Source: Panorpa germanica | Taxonomy: Eukaryota; Arthropoda; Insecta; Mecoptera; Panorpidae | Assembly: GCA_963678705.1 (NCBI GenBank) | Contig: OY783210.1 | Coordinates: forward strand, 20,771,331-20,835,330 | Reading direction: 5' to 3' | DNA: 64,000 bases | Shown: positions 25,338 through 38,164 of the stretch, in pieces | How positions within the stretch are numbered: position 1 is the first letter of the stretch | Layout: each line of letters opens with the position of its first letter | Translations under genes and position numbers: made by a program | The notes under the pieces: generated by a model | Database searches by the model: none | What the model was told of the DNA's origin: nothing | What the model saw: the letters and a program-made list of their open reading frames with translations, nothing else

Positions 25338-25400
25338 TACAGGGTGTTTTCAGTATTCTATTTATCCTTTTAAGGGGCGATAGACAGTACGGGTCAAAAG
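25338..25400. mobile_element. 'acagggtgt'-type element end
   Basis: tatatacagggtgttttcag with a following 'ggggcgatagacagtacggg' is a phrase that often starts insect repeats. A related acagagtgttccacaaatcc occurs at 29382. Only one end is visible in each case. Confidence 0.3.
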
Positions 25401-25464
25401 TAGTCCATAATTGTTGAAACACTTTTTTGTAAGCTGTATGTAAAATGTAACTAGATCTAACACA

Positions 25465-25740
25465 TCACTCAATAAGTTCGTAGGATGACGTAGAATGGCG
25501 CTACTATCGATATGATTTTTGGATAGTACTAACCTTCAAACGATATGTATCAAAATTTCACGACAGTTCGACTATTACTTTATGGGTTATATTGGTTTTA
25601 GTGTTGCTACTTTTGTTGGAAAAATCTGAATAACGTGTGTTGATAAAGCATTGCTTTTTAATGGGAAAATATGGGGAATGTCTCTTCAAAGTTCTTTAAC
25701 TCTTCTGTACCAAATTCTTAACCAAACGAAATGTCATATT
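25465..25740 (+). mobile_element. decayed 5' end of a second, different mariner
   Basis: CTCAATAAGTTCGTAGGATG (from 25469) and the following leader (tgacgtagaatggcgctactatcg, ...caaaatttcacgacagttcgactattactttatgg) match the usual layout of a mariner TIR plus 5' UTR. At 25616 the transposase start is recognisable with a mutated ATG (TTG) and an internal stop: KSE*RVLIKHCFLMGKY. Similarity fades by about 25740 and no second TIR is seen. It is a different lineage from the 6610-7056 copy. Confidence 0.65.
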
Positions 25741-26057
25741 TATTGTAATTTCTCTTTAATTTTTTCATTTGAGTTAATTCTTCGAGGTGTGAATTATAAA
25801 CATTAACATATTAAATGATCCAATCTAATAAATCATTCTATACATTAGTAATAATTTCTATTTTTAGCACAATTAAGTAGATACATATACATTAATAATA
25901 CATTTTAATTTATGTATTTTAACGCAACAATTTTTTTAACATTTTTGTAATAAATATTAACAGGTGATGATGGAAAACTATTAATTCTAATTTATTGCCT
26001 TAATGAACTTGAGACGTAATTTATGTAATTGAGATACAAGTTCAGATAAACATTACG

Positions 26058-26093
26058 TATATATATATATAAATAAATAAATATATATATATA
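26058..26093. repeat. TA/TAAA simple repeat, palindromic
   Basis: atatatatatat, then aaataaataaat, then atatatatatat; a self-complementary AT block. Confidence 0.85.
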
Positions 26094-26404
26094 AAACTCT
26101 TCAATAAGCATGATTTAAAAGTACACTCTTTTAACATATTAATTAAAGCAAACGCAGTTAGTCAGCTTCATTATGTGCGTATAATAATGAAAATGCCTAA
26201 TTAACGTATTAAACATAAATTAAAAAGGGTTAATTACCTTTAAAATATAGCTACATTTGATTACAGTAACTAAATAACAACTTCATGACAAGATCATGTG
26301 ATATATTTGTCACCTTGCTCAATTCTGAGTAACCACGTTTTCGAATTGTTATGTCTTTTAATTTGTTTTACAATCCTACTAGTCATCTAGTTAACAACTA
26401 AAAT

Positions 26405-26510
26405 CAATATTCAATATTCTATACTGAAATATAAAACCATCACATTTATACTCGCCTATTGAAGAGTGCCCCGCTCAAATTACAATTGCAACAATAAATA
26501 ATTTTAATAT
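26405..26510. repeat. two-copy interspersed repeat C, copy 2
   Basis: Shares gaaatataaaaccatca, gagtgccccgctc and attgcaaca with 12655-12757. Probably an old MITE or SINE copy. Confidence 0.65.
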
Positions 26511-27003
26511 AGAATATATGACAAATTCATTTGAATTAAATATTTTTCTGTATTTTAAAACCTAACAAGGTGTGTTGCCAAGTCAGGTGTAATCTTCAGC
26601 AGCTATTTTATGTTTACTTGTAGACTTGCTAGCTAATAATTAAGTCTTATTAAATATTCTAATAAGCAGTATGTTCTAAAGTAGTCTTGCATATTTACTG
26701 CAAATGGAATACGTAAATATAGTTGTTATCGCTATGCCAATATGCAGTTGCATAATATTATTGTTATTGCAAATATACTAGTGTGTAGAGGATGCATTTG
26801 TTTCAGATTGGATAAATATGTAATATAGATATAAGTATATTATATAACACTTTCTTTATTTGCATATCTATTCTCAAAAAACGTTATATTGACATCGAAA
26901 AAAATATTGCCCTAGACGTTGTAACGCCTGACGAGGTTCTTGTAGGGCCTGTCCTGATAAGGCGCTGGTAAGGAACGTATTTTCAAAAGTATTATCTCAG
27001 GTT

Positions 27004-27270
27004 TTGAGACTGGTTTTGTTTTTAGTGTTTTTCAGTGTGTCCCATAACAATTATAAACATGATAAACAACAACTGACTAGTGCAAATGTTTACAAAAAAC
27101 AAAACCACGTGTTCAACCCAAACAGATTAGAAAACAACAACAAACGTGTTTTCCTTTGGGAATGTGTTTTGTTTATTAAAACAGCAACAAAAGACGAAAA
27201 TGTTTTAAGAACTGACCCTTTGGTATAAACATTGGTGTTTTTCTTCGTGTTTTATTGAACTATCTCTCTG
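27004..27270. mobile_element. partial copy 2 of the 16536-16957 element
   Basis: Collinear with 16655-16950: ttgtttttagtgttttt, cataaacatgataaacaac-like and gtgttttcctttg blocks in the same order, with a small internal deletion. The left TIR is missing and the right end is degraded (gaactatctctctgtc). Confidence 0.7.
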
Positions 27271-28757
27271 TCGGACAAGCATGCTTTCGGGGCCTTATGC
27301 ATCTCTGGAAAAATTTCTACTTTGGTATTGCAACACAAATTTAACCGAAGTTTAGGCTCACACATTTTTTGAAAAGAAAAGTACGATATATTTAAACTTC
27401 ATAACAGTTTAAAAGAAGATGCCATAAATTTCAATAATTACAAAACGTTTATTCGTTAAACTTAAGGTTAAACATGAATAAAAATAGAAAACTAGTGAAA
27501 CTCGTGTTTTGTTGAAAATATAGTGTTCTTAGTCGGTGGTAACAGCTTACCCTTCAAGTCGATGGATGGTCTGGTATGGGGGTATTATGGTATGATGGTA
27601 TGTGGTTGGGTCTCATCGGGTAACCCAGTATGTGTGTTTAGATCCGATTCCAAAAAGAAAATAAAGAAAAAAAATTTATATCGTGTACATCTAGAATACT
27701 CGTGTTCCTGTATATTAACCTGTAATGTTCTTTGTTTGCAAATATTCATAGTAAACGACAGCTTAATAACAAAGCAGTTATCCTTAGGTAATTAAAAGAA
27801 AACTCAACGTTTTATATGGAGACTCCAATAGTAGCGTAGACAACAAACTTTTAAGAAAATGTGTAAATGTATGTAAATCTCATTCAACTTCTGTTGATCA
27901 AACTATCATTGTTCAACTCGCTCAGAAAACTATTTATTAAACCCATAAAAATAAATGTCAACTAGAAATCTAACTAAACTAGTGAACGTACCATTATTGG
28001 ACTGTCTCATACTTTTGAATAGAAAGTAAATCTGAATCTTTCGGTTAGATGCTATAAATAATTCACCCCTGTAATTGCAACGTTTGGAATTTCTCAATCA
28101 GAGGTTTTTTGAATTAACCATCACGAGTGGATACCAAATATTAAAGCTTCTGCAGTAAAATCTAGCATGTTGGTCCAGTCAGACGACTCTTAAAATATCG
28201 ATTCTTCTTCTAACATATTACTTTTTCCTTTTTATACCAGATGATGTTATTTCTAATTTTAATTCAGAGTCCAACTTGAATCATGTGCAACTATCTTAAT
28301 CCGCGATTGTTCATCATCATTTGCAGTTGAGCAGTACTACCCATACTGCACTGCACTTTAAAACGGGTAAACAGGCTCAGTCCAAGTATATACCATACTC
28401 CATACACTATGCGCATTTTACAAGAGTCAGTCGTGCATATAATGAATGCCTGGACCAGCTGTACTATATCATAAAGTTGCAGAGACGTACTTATGATTAT
28501 ATATGTGTAAACATCGGCGTCTGTATTTAGGAGCAAACGGGGCACTTGCATCAATATTAGACAAGATGAAGTCTGTGGTATAGGAATTTTATGTTTTGAG
28601 CTCCTTTGCCTAAATTTAGGTGGACGTTAATGTGTCTTTTCTATATATACAGCGAGATTCTTTGGGTGGTTTTAACATTTCCTTGCTTTGTAATTATTGA
28701 AGTCGTCCTATCTATCGTTTTTATTATTTTGCGAGAACAAAACTGATGAAAAATTGT

Positions 28758-28816
28758 AATTTTGTAAGTAAAATATGTATAATTGGAATTTTGTAAGTAA
28801 AATATGTATAATTGGA
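28758..28816. repeat. 29 bp unit in perfect tandem duplication
   Basis: aattttgtaagtaaaatatg tataattgg occurs twice head to tail with no difference, period 29. Recent replication slippage. Confidence 0.9.
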
Positions 28817-29379
28817 ATTAATACAAATCTCAGATAATAAGGATTCGTCTAGTTCAACTCTGATATTTTTAAATCCGTGAATTTGATATTTACCTGCTCA
28901 TTCTGGCCACTACATGTTAGACAGTCACACATACTAATATACAAAATGAATATACATATTAATATAATATATACATATATAAATTCACATATAATATGCA
29001 GGATAATGCCAATTATAACGACTGCAATTTATAATATATTATGAATAATGTTTTAGAGACTTTTTTCGGGGAAAAATAATGGAAGGTTTCATATGATATA
29101 AATTATAATGATTAAACATCAGTCTTTTGGTTTTTGTGTCTGTGGTCTCACTCTCACTCTTTTCCTTCCCCTTACCTTTCTCATTCTCACTCTTTCAAGG
29201 TTCCACCGTCTTAACTTTTAAGGAGATAAATTATGAGTAAACCCTTTCTAGAGTGTATAATACATTAGTATTATATTATTATCTTGTAAAATATTGTGTA
29301 CTTGTTCAACAAAATGCTGCTAATTTTATTTGAAGATTACTTCCTGTCTGTTTTCATATTAATCTGATCGTACAGAGTG

Positions 29380-29470
29380 TTCCACAAATCCGTAGATCAA
29401 CTAAGCGGGTTCTAGGCTTAAAATTGAAGTGGAACGCTTTTCTACATAAGGCTGCATGTTATGATGTAGA
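29380..29470. mobile_element. 'acagagtgttcc'-type element end
   Basis: gtacagagtgttccacaaat and the G+C-richer 60 bp after it look like the end of an insect repeat, related in phrasing to 25338. No partner end found. Confidence 0.25.
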
Positions 29471-30659
29471 TGGAGATTGCTGCAGTTAGGGACAGATTGA
29501 TAATGTTTTTTTATATTTTCCTAATAATTTTGTGATATTAAATATAATAACTGCTTAATATAATGCAGTATATTTAACTGCAGTACAGGAATCTATATCT
29601 TGTCTATAACCAATAGAGAGGGTGCTACTATAGTACTCTTGTTTTTTATGACTCACACTTTAATCCCGCTCTGTATGAAATTATATTTTTTTAAACATGA
29701 TTATTTTGTAATGCATTCTTTATTTTCAAAAGGCTACTTTATTCTAAAGCAGAAAGCCATCCGTCACCTTTGACACAAATCTGAGATAAAATTGTCAAGA
29801 ATGGCACAGAGTGAATATTCCTAATCAAACATTAGAAAGTTTCAAACAAAATAATTGAGAAACAAATCAAAATAAAATTTTCTATACTGCATTGTTAAAA
29901 ACAATAGCTATTATTATATGATAGTTATCCTGCAGACTGTACTTTGAACACGTACCATATGTGAAAACCAAGATGATTATTAGACTATCCACTCGTTTAT
30001 ATACCAACAAGGTTCAAAGTAAAAATAACATTTCTTCGTTACCGCGTTACTTTACCCAAGTATCCAACGAACCGACGTCCAGTAGTGTCTGTATGTTTAG
30101 CGTTTTAATCAGGGGGTTGGTGCATTAAACAAGCAGGTTTGGCTGAACCTAAAAACTGGGCGGTAACGGTTTTCAAAAAAAATGCCCGAATACCTAATAG
30201 CATGTATAAAGAATATATAACTATATAGATATATTACTGAATGATGTTACAATGGACCCGCAGCTAAATACGTTCTTGGCTTGTCTTCTTCTTTCTTTAC
30301 CGTGTTGTTATTTAAACTTGGTTTTGTTTTCACAATGTTAAATCTTTATATTTAATAAGTATATAATAACGATATCCTGTCAACGCACATTCCAAAATGT
30401 ACGAGTTTTATCCCACTTCTGATTTCGATAATTAACATAAAATTTAACATGTCAAATTATTTAACATATCTATATAAACATTATATGCTTATTTATTCAT
30501 TTGAATTAATTGTATACAATCCTCTATCTCAAATTAGTTATCACATTAGGATAAAATGAAATATAAACAAAATTAGGTGAATATGAAAAGAGTCCTGTAC
30601 TTAAAGAAACCAGTACTTCAGTCTTACATATAACGAAGACGTAAAATTAACTTTGTATG

Positions 30660-30860
30660 GAATATACTTAAATGTTAAGTCGCTTTTTCCGATGGAATAT
30701 AAAATGGCGGATATCGAAAGAAGAACTAAGGCCCGCCCGTGATGCGCGAGCTAATAAGATAATTGCCGATAAAACAAACAAGCCATGTCTGACCTATGTT
30801 GTTTGCTGTTTGCCGTTTACCCACGGTCAGGCAAATTTCCCATCTTTTTATAATTCAAGC
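30660..30860 (+). other. G+C-elevated patch, unassigned
   Basis: A 200 bp island with a 70-codon open frame (EELRPARDARANKIIADKTN) whose second half turns to low-complexity hydrophobic residues. No family recognised. Confidence 0.2.
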
Positions 30861-32249
30861 GTTTATACAGTTTATGTTTTTTAGAGAGAGTGTTTCACCT
30901 GAGTTTATTTCTTTAAGTTATAACAAAAGTATTGCTTCTAAAGAAATGTAGTATTGATGAAATCGACTGACTACTGATACAGTTGAGTATTGTAGCTAAC
31001 ACTACTTTGATGCTAGCAAGTCTGATGTAGGTAACTGACTGCTAGTTAGATGATCCTAGTATTCAACTTAACGTAAATATATTTTTCAGATATAGGTTTG
31101 TTTAATGACATAAAATATTACGACATTTAATTTAATTTTATATTTAAGTACTCATACAGTTAACTTTACAATTACAATACCTAAGCATATAGAAATTTGT
31201 TCGTTGTTTGCTTTAAATTTATGGTCCTTCTATCCGGTTTTATTGAAGCTATTAATTTTTCTCGCACAATAAATTCTACACTCACAGTTTGAGTGGCATT
31301 TGTTAAGAACATAACTCATTACTGTAAGCTTTAATAACATTATAACATGGATAATATCAAATAGATATTAAAAATAATATTTCAACTATTATTCTTATTC
31401 AGTTTGTTATTGCTATTACCACCCGGTCTTCTTTGTTCTGTTATAACTGTTATTATAAATTAAAAATTCACCATATTTACACATTTTTTTAAATGAAATA
31501 TACATTTATAACGGTTAATAATATAAATCTCTGCTTTTATTCCGGGATGTTTAATTGTTTGAAAATTGTAGAAGCCGTTTGCGGTCCAGAGACGATGGAC
31601 AACGCTTAAAGAATATGATGCGGTTATTAAAACTGGAACACAAAGCGTTTTATTCAAGTTTTGTTTTTAATTTATCTTACATTTATATAAAATAAAAAGT
31701 CTAAAGTATAATAATATAAATATTTATAAAAAATAGGTTACAACTAAAAATCAATCCACATAAATTACAATTTCTTGGTAGTAGAGTTGGTAATAGTATT
31801 AATCGTTGTTAGAGACTACCAACCTCTCAGTGAGGTAATTCCTACATTGTAGAAACGCCATCAAAGACACAAAACCACAAAGCAAAAATAAGTTAGATTG
31901 CTTATGATGTATCATTAATTTTAGCCACTTTAGCAAGTTATATCTTTATATATAAAAACCTAGCTTTCAATTATTACACTTCTACAAAAACATCATCTTG
32001 TCATTTTCTTACATCTTGCTCCTTCCACATTCACATTATCTAATCAGCGTAATTGGTTTAGAAGAAGTGCTTCTTTTTTCTTGATATATAATTGTTTTAT
32101 AAATTAACATTGTTTTTTGTGGATGTAAATTTATGTCTCCTTACATATTAATCGTGATGTTGTTTATGCTTATATTTATTGATGATTGTTTAAATTGAAT
32201 TTATACCTTTTCCTTAGTTTTACGGCGATTTTAATAACTTGGGTCATAT

Positions 32250-32560
32250 TTGACCTTGTTGATAAGGCCTGCATGTCTAAATCTTGATCTGAGTGTTTGT
32301 TATGGCATCAATATAATTGATAGGCTGAGAAAGGAAAGTGGAAGAAGGTATTGCAGCGAGGAGGAGAAACAGAAGGTATGTGAGAAATATGAGAAAGAGT
32401 CAAAGTTGGAGCATGTTAGTGAAAGAATAGTGGAACTATGAGAGAGTAATGGAATCAGATTTATGGCGGAAATAAGGAAGAGACGAAGAAAGAACGAGGG
32501 TGGAGAACAAGAGATGAAATCAAGTACAGAAGAAATACATATATTAGAAAGAAGACAGTA
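32250..32560 (+). pseudogene. purine-rich coding-like remnant, probably retroelement
   Basis: Open 32250-32441 (RLRKESGRRYCSEEEKQKVC, then EKYEKESKLEHVSER), continuing after a stop as ESNGIRFMAEIRKRRRK. Composition (Glu/Lys/Arg) and base bias resemble the LINE fragments elsewhere in the window and differ from local DNA, but I do not recognise a domain. Confidence 0.3.
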
Positions 32561-34309
32561 GTTCCTTTTTTTGTTTCCGTATTTTTAATTGTGTTATTTT
32601 GAGCTCAGTAAATTATTAATAGGTACTTTGCCTAGTAACAATATCAAAATGTTCTATTTCCTCAATGTTTCTCAGTTTTTTTTAGCACTAATTTTACTCA
32701 TTGAGGAATACTGATACCAACTGCAACTGCATATTGCGGTGGTCCATCGAGTAGACCTTATACCGTAGTTGGAATATATCGCTAACTGTTTAGTGGTATT
32801 ATTTTATGTTTTATAGTATAGGGAAGCGACCAAACCATCGTTTTCTTTCGTCGCTTTGTTGATACGATCACAGTTAATGTTGAATTGCGAAGATTCCATA
32901 TCGACTCACGATCCCAAAAGAACCATCCATGTCTTGCCATGCCATCTACGGTTCCTCCATGTTGTACCTGCATGCCCATGCCAGTTTCCAATCCTTCGGC
33001 CAACTATATTATCAAGAATATTTAAGGAATATTCAATAATTTCGTAGTTTTCTTTTACAGGCAAGAACATTACTTCATTGTTTTAAATTGTCAGTCTGTC
33101 TTAAGATATTTTTTGGTTATCATATATGTATATATCATTAAATGAATTTCGCAATGTAAAACATCTTTCCCATATATTTTTCTTGAACCTCATAAGACTT
33201 TATTTTTCATTTTAATTTGTTTTTAAATAAACAACCAAAACCTTGTATACACAACGCTATCAAATTAAGGAGCATGTTGGTCAAAACCAATTAACTAAAA
33301 AATATATTATTATAAATGAAACATTGGCAGTTTCGATACTTACATAACTGTATATATGTATTATGTGTAGAATATTTATAATGTATGGCATGGGGTATGG
33401 TGTTCCTGATTGTTTTGCAATGGGAATTGGTATTGGTTTAAGAATTCACATTTGTAATTTGCTGTAATTGGCGAATATTGGTTCCATGCAGTGCTTGTAC
33501 TCAAACAAGTTAAATATTCCGTTTTGTAATTGGTTTCGATGTTATTTGGAGGCTTGTTAAGTATATACGATACGAAGGCTTATGTGTTGAATCTTCATAC
33601 GTGAAAAATATTGCCGTACACGTACATAAATTTATATACAGATGAGTCGCCCATTTTGAAAGTGATGCAAGTCCATTTCTTGTAATTGCGAGATATGTAA
33701 GGGCTTGCGTTTTAGTAGCTAGAAATTGAAAATTTATCAAGTAATGTACATCACTTAAGGGTAAAGCAAGGGAGAAGCAAGAAGAGTACTTAGAAATTGC
33801 CTTATCGTGCAAAAGGTTCAATTTTGAAGTTTATAAATTAAAAAAATCTTGGAGAAAACTTTTTGTGACTAAAATACCAAAAGAATTTTGTCCTATATTT
33901 GGTTCTTTTCAAATATTTCGATATTAGTTAGTTTTAAAGCTTTTGAAGTGTTTGTCTTTGTTAAAGAGCACAAAACTTCACTTTTACAATATTTCTCAAA
34001 CCCAATATGAAGCGCGTTATAGCGTCAGACCAATGGGATATTATTTTCAAGTAGGTGAAAAAGCACATGGTATTGAAGTGTTAATATATTTGGGGCGCAA
34101 ACTAAGTTGCTTTTAAGTAATCTAAAGTAATATTCATGTTTCCTGTTTCACAGATAATTTACTAAATCATAAATTCTACGTTTTAATTCACATTAAAAAT
34201 AATCTTTAACAAAAATTCAACACTTACAAAAAAAAAACTATAAGAAATCTCAGATGCACGACCAACAAGTCCTGATTTGTACAGCACTTGTTCTGGATTA
34301 TCTTCCTTC

Positions 34310-34545
34310 ATAAACGAATACTACAGTCCACAACCCTGTATCCCTGTTTAGTGAGTTCGAACCCTGTACCATCTATGATATATCTCAGCATTTTGTACCA
34401 TACTGCCTGAGGTATTGCGGTAAACAGGTCGCGGTACTCAGGATTCAATACCTTGCGTTGGTTACCTTTACCTCTTTCTTTGCCTATTGGCTTTTCGTAT
34501 GCTGATACGCGTACCGTCTTATTACCTTCTTTGATTGTTGACTGA
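34310..34545 (-). pseudogene. unrecognised coding remnant, no start codon
   Basis: One minus-strand frame is open for about 75 codons: ...STIKEGNKTVRVSAYEKPIG, KERGKGNQRKVLNPEYRDLF, TAIPQAVWYKMLRYIIDGTG, then FELTKQGYRVVDCSIRL and a TGA. Just upstream the reading appears to continue in another frame (NPAKWTTKQKREFSQQ), implying a frameshift. G+C is clearly above the surroundings. It is probably a mobile-element or viral-derived fossil; I cannot name the family. Confidence 0.4.
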
Positions 34546-35660
34546 ACTCACGTTTTTGTTTCGTGGTCCATTTTGCCGGATTCAATATGATTTTGATACA
34601 TTCATTTCAAATTAGTTTTGTTCTTTTTTCTTTTTTATGATTTATGTTATAATCTGGCTTAATATTTTATTTTTGAAATAAAATTATTTGAAATCGAATT
34701 TTACATTTTGTTACATAAGAAGAAGAATCTTACCTACTCTCTAAGTATATCACACTTGTCTCGCGTCCTAAGTCATTGCTTCTTAATGTGAAAAAATGGT
34801 TTGACAAGTGTTATTCAGACTTGATATTTTTCTCATTAAAAAACATTTTAAAATTGCAAAAGTAGCGTCACTTTAAGGTTGGTACTATCTAAAACTCATA
34901 CGGATTTGTCAATAGTGTAGATTTATTTGAAATGAAAATATTTAAGGAATCGCTTTCATAACTAAAATTTTAATAAGTTTAAATATAACTCTTAAAGTTT
35001 GGGTTACAAGATTCATACCCCGTTTTTGCGGTAATATTCTTATATACCTAATTTTTATATAATTATTTGAAATACTCTTATTTAGAGTTTCTGGTAAACG
35101 GAAGTACTTGTATATCAAATTAAAATAATTGTATTATTTTTAAATGTTTCTTGAAAAACACATGCTCCTATATACATGCATTACCTACGTACACTTCACA
35201 ATTGAAATTATTATTTAAAGGGTCGGTAATGACGTAATTGGTTATTTTAGAATACTCTTACATCCCATTTGCGTGTTTTGAAATATATTTTCAAATGATT
35301 TGAACGTGCTCCTCGGGTTTACTAAATTAAAATGACTTCTTGCATGACAGTTGTTGCTAATTTTTAAATAACAATAATATTTTATTATTAAATTAGTTGT
35401 AAAAATAAAAAAAAACAACAAATTGTATATGTCAAGTGTGTAATGTTTATCATCGCTTTGCAGCTGGTTCTTGAGGTCTTCTTGATAGCAGCAGAATAAT
35501 ATAATGTTCACTATTATTTTTAGTTATATGCGTATAAAGAATGTATCAGTAAGAACTGACTGTTTTATAATTGCTACCATTTTGTAGAAATGTCGTTTTG
35601 ACTTTTGAAATTTTCCATACGTTGTCTAGGGGCATCGGAAATTAGTTCTGCAACTCAATA

Positions 35661-35970
35661 TTAAGGTAAGCATCCACAGATCCAGACAATTTCCATTAAA
35701 CGTGGAAGGCGTATGCAGCGACTGGTACAGATTTTAGTATTATCTGTATGGTAAGTCAAACAAATGACATATCTTTGGCAGTTGAATAGCCATCTTGTTA
35801 GTTCTGTAGCGCTCCTCCACGTTTGATTCAATAAACCCATGTCTGATACGATTCCTGCGGATTTGTGAACGCTTACCTTTAATATCACTGTGATGATGTT
35901 GCCACTGTAATAGGGGTTTTTTAACACAATAGACTATTCTAAGGTAGAAAGAGAATTCATCTTCTCGCAT
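35661..35970 (-). other. G+C-elevated segment with overlapping short open frames
   Basis: Two minus-strand frames are open for 76-88 codons (for example KGKRSQIRRNRIRHGFIESN, VEERYRTNKMAIQLPK). Composition departs from the background. It may be a fragment of a transposon gene; no motif recognised. Confidence 0.25.
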
Positions 35971-37485
35971 CTACTATAAATATATCTCGGACCATCCATG
36001 ACAGTGTACAGAAAACGAAAGAGCTCCACTATATACAGTACGTATCTAACACAACTCCCTGTACATATTCATACAGCTCTTTATTCAATGACCTATTCAA
36101 CAAACCAACCAACAGAATGCAGAATGCTACGAACTCTATGAACGTCATTCATTAGAATAATTTGTATGAAACTATCTTTTTCATAAAATAACATGCAAAT
36201 GGAATTGATTTATTGTTAATTATAATAGAAATCAGGAAGTTATAATACTTAATCTACCATAATAATTAATTAAATTAAATTTATAGGAAATCTCAATCAA
36301 AAATTATTGCGGTGTTCATACGTAACTGTTGCAAAATGTAAGAAGAAGAGTATGTTGCTAATTTAAGTGATATTAATATATTGTATTATTGTTACTGAAA
36401 TATGAACTTGTAAAAATGATTATTGTAAATCTAGGTGTACATTGTACAGTTAGATATATTCAGGAAGTTACAATATTCTTTTGTATGGATCTTATAGAAA
36501 TTATTTAACATATGAAGAATATTTTAACGGCATGGATCATAAATTAATTCCTTTAGTCAAACTTAAATTCCTTGTCTAACATATTCTTGAATGACTTAAC
36601 TTCATGGTTTGTAATTGCATCTGCAAGATGGGAATATTCAATAACGTAGACGTCTGTCAGGCTGCATTGATTGTTGAATATTTCTTTAATGGTAAGAAGT
36701 CGTTCTAGGATGAACAGTTCAGTTCAAAGGATAAAGATCCTAATTGCCCTGAAAATTTGAAGTCAATTGATCATTTTGAGTGTGTGATATGTTTAATCAA
36801 AAAACATTTGCAGTTTTCGATAGATCAGCAGCGTTTAAGCGATTGAAATATAACAACAAAATTAAAAAAGAAGAAAATCTTGCCTACGTACATAAATAGA
36901 TTAAACTTCAAGAAAATTATTGTCAAATCATTGTCTACAAAGATTTCCTAGTTTCGGGAATTATAGTACACACACCGAAACATTATTTATCTAAACATAA
37001 CGCAGCCTCTATTTTTTGTCGTGTTCCGGTTTACATAAAAAATCAATTTGTTTTTTTGTGGTCATCATCAATGATTCAAGCAACAATTTATTCACGGTTG
37101 TTCCATGCGAGTTATGTCACAATGCGGTCACAAGAACAGATGAAAAGACTTAACACAGGAACAGAAGAACCATTGAAGAACACAAGACAGCATTGTCATC
37201 GCGTTACTGATACAGTGGTATTGTCACAGCATCTTGCTCAGCAAATGCTACAGAAAAACATTCACTAACAATAAAATAATTACTTAGACAAAAAAAAATA
37301 CTTGTAGTTCAAAAATATATTGAGGTTTTGTTAAAGTATTTGTAATTTGTTTCGATTTTGCTTTACAGTTACGGAACGCTTTTCGTTAAGGAAATAAACT
37401 GTAAACGTAATCAAGTATTTCGAAAAATATACGAAATTTTATCCACGATGTAGTTTGCTTCGAATGTAAAATATACTCCTATTAT

Positions 37486-38164
37486 GGGGGTTCTCCCGTG
37501 TTTGCCTGTTTTTTAAGCATTTTTTGAGAATCTTTTTTGACGTCCAATGAAAAGATTGAACTTTAAGATTTTTATCAGTTATTTATTACTATTTCAAAAG
37601 TATGTAAAACAAATTTCATTAGAACGTGTGCTGTACCACTCTGAAGACATCTGCCTCAAAAAAAAGGGCGCTGACTTCCTCCACGATATTGGCTGATTGG
37701 CTTATCAGAAAGAGAAGAAAAAAACGGCATTTTTATCTATAGACCAAAATGCATTGAATGAACTAGAATCATTTGAAAATATTGAAAATTGGGTTTTTGG
37801 CAGACTTCTGAAAAAAAAATTATAAATTTCATGACTTTTTTTCATTTTTTCGTTTCGAAATAATTAGAAATACTCGGAATTTTTAGAAGATATTAGTTCA
37901 TTCCGTGCGTCTACATGTGCTGAGTCTATCCTGTAAATTTTAAGTGAATCGGTCAAACTGTTCTCGAGATATGATGGAGGAAACTTAGGAAAACACAGTT
38001 TTCAGAAAAACGCGTTTAAAGCTCCTACTACTCAACTACGCGCTCCGAACATCTGCTTCTTCTAACTGAAGTGTCTTTATAACGACTTCGAATTTTAAAA
38101 AATCACTTTACCAGCATATTTTGCGAATGTTAAGGAATTGAACTCATCACACGGGAGAACCCCC
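37486..38164. mobile_element. 679 bp TIR element with TTAA-type target site
   Basis: GGGGGTTCTCCCGTGT at 37486-37501 and its exact complement at 38149-38164. The right flank is TTAA (38165-38168) and the left flank TTAT (37482-37485), read as a mutated TTAA duplication. TTAA targets fit piggyBac or Kolobok superfamilies; the G-run terminus and the interior 'gaatcggtcaaactgttctc gagatat' style favour Kolobok-like MITEs, from general resemblance. No transposase ORF. Confidence 0.75.

Larger units (their letters stand above)
27271..32249. other. gene-free AT-rich DNA with small islands
   Basis: Contains the tandem duplication at 28758, the repeat end at 29380 and the patch at 30660. The 27523-27640 stretch is G/T-rich (ggtatgggggtattatggta) and otherwise unexplained. 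Confidence 0.5.
32561..37485. other. gene-poor DNA with coding-like fossils
   Basis: The remnants at 34310 and 35661 are the only coding-like parts. Open frames at 32782-33047 and 33510-33821 are overlapping shadows with no motif. Confidence 0.5.

Noticed and set aside
35660..35672. Plus-strand AAG|GTAAGC as a splice donor or ratchet site
   Set aside because: No 3' splice-site tract before it and no supporting coding frame.
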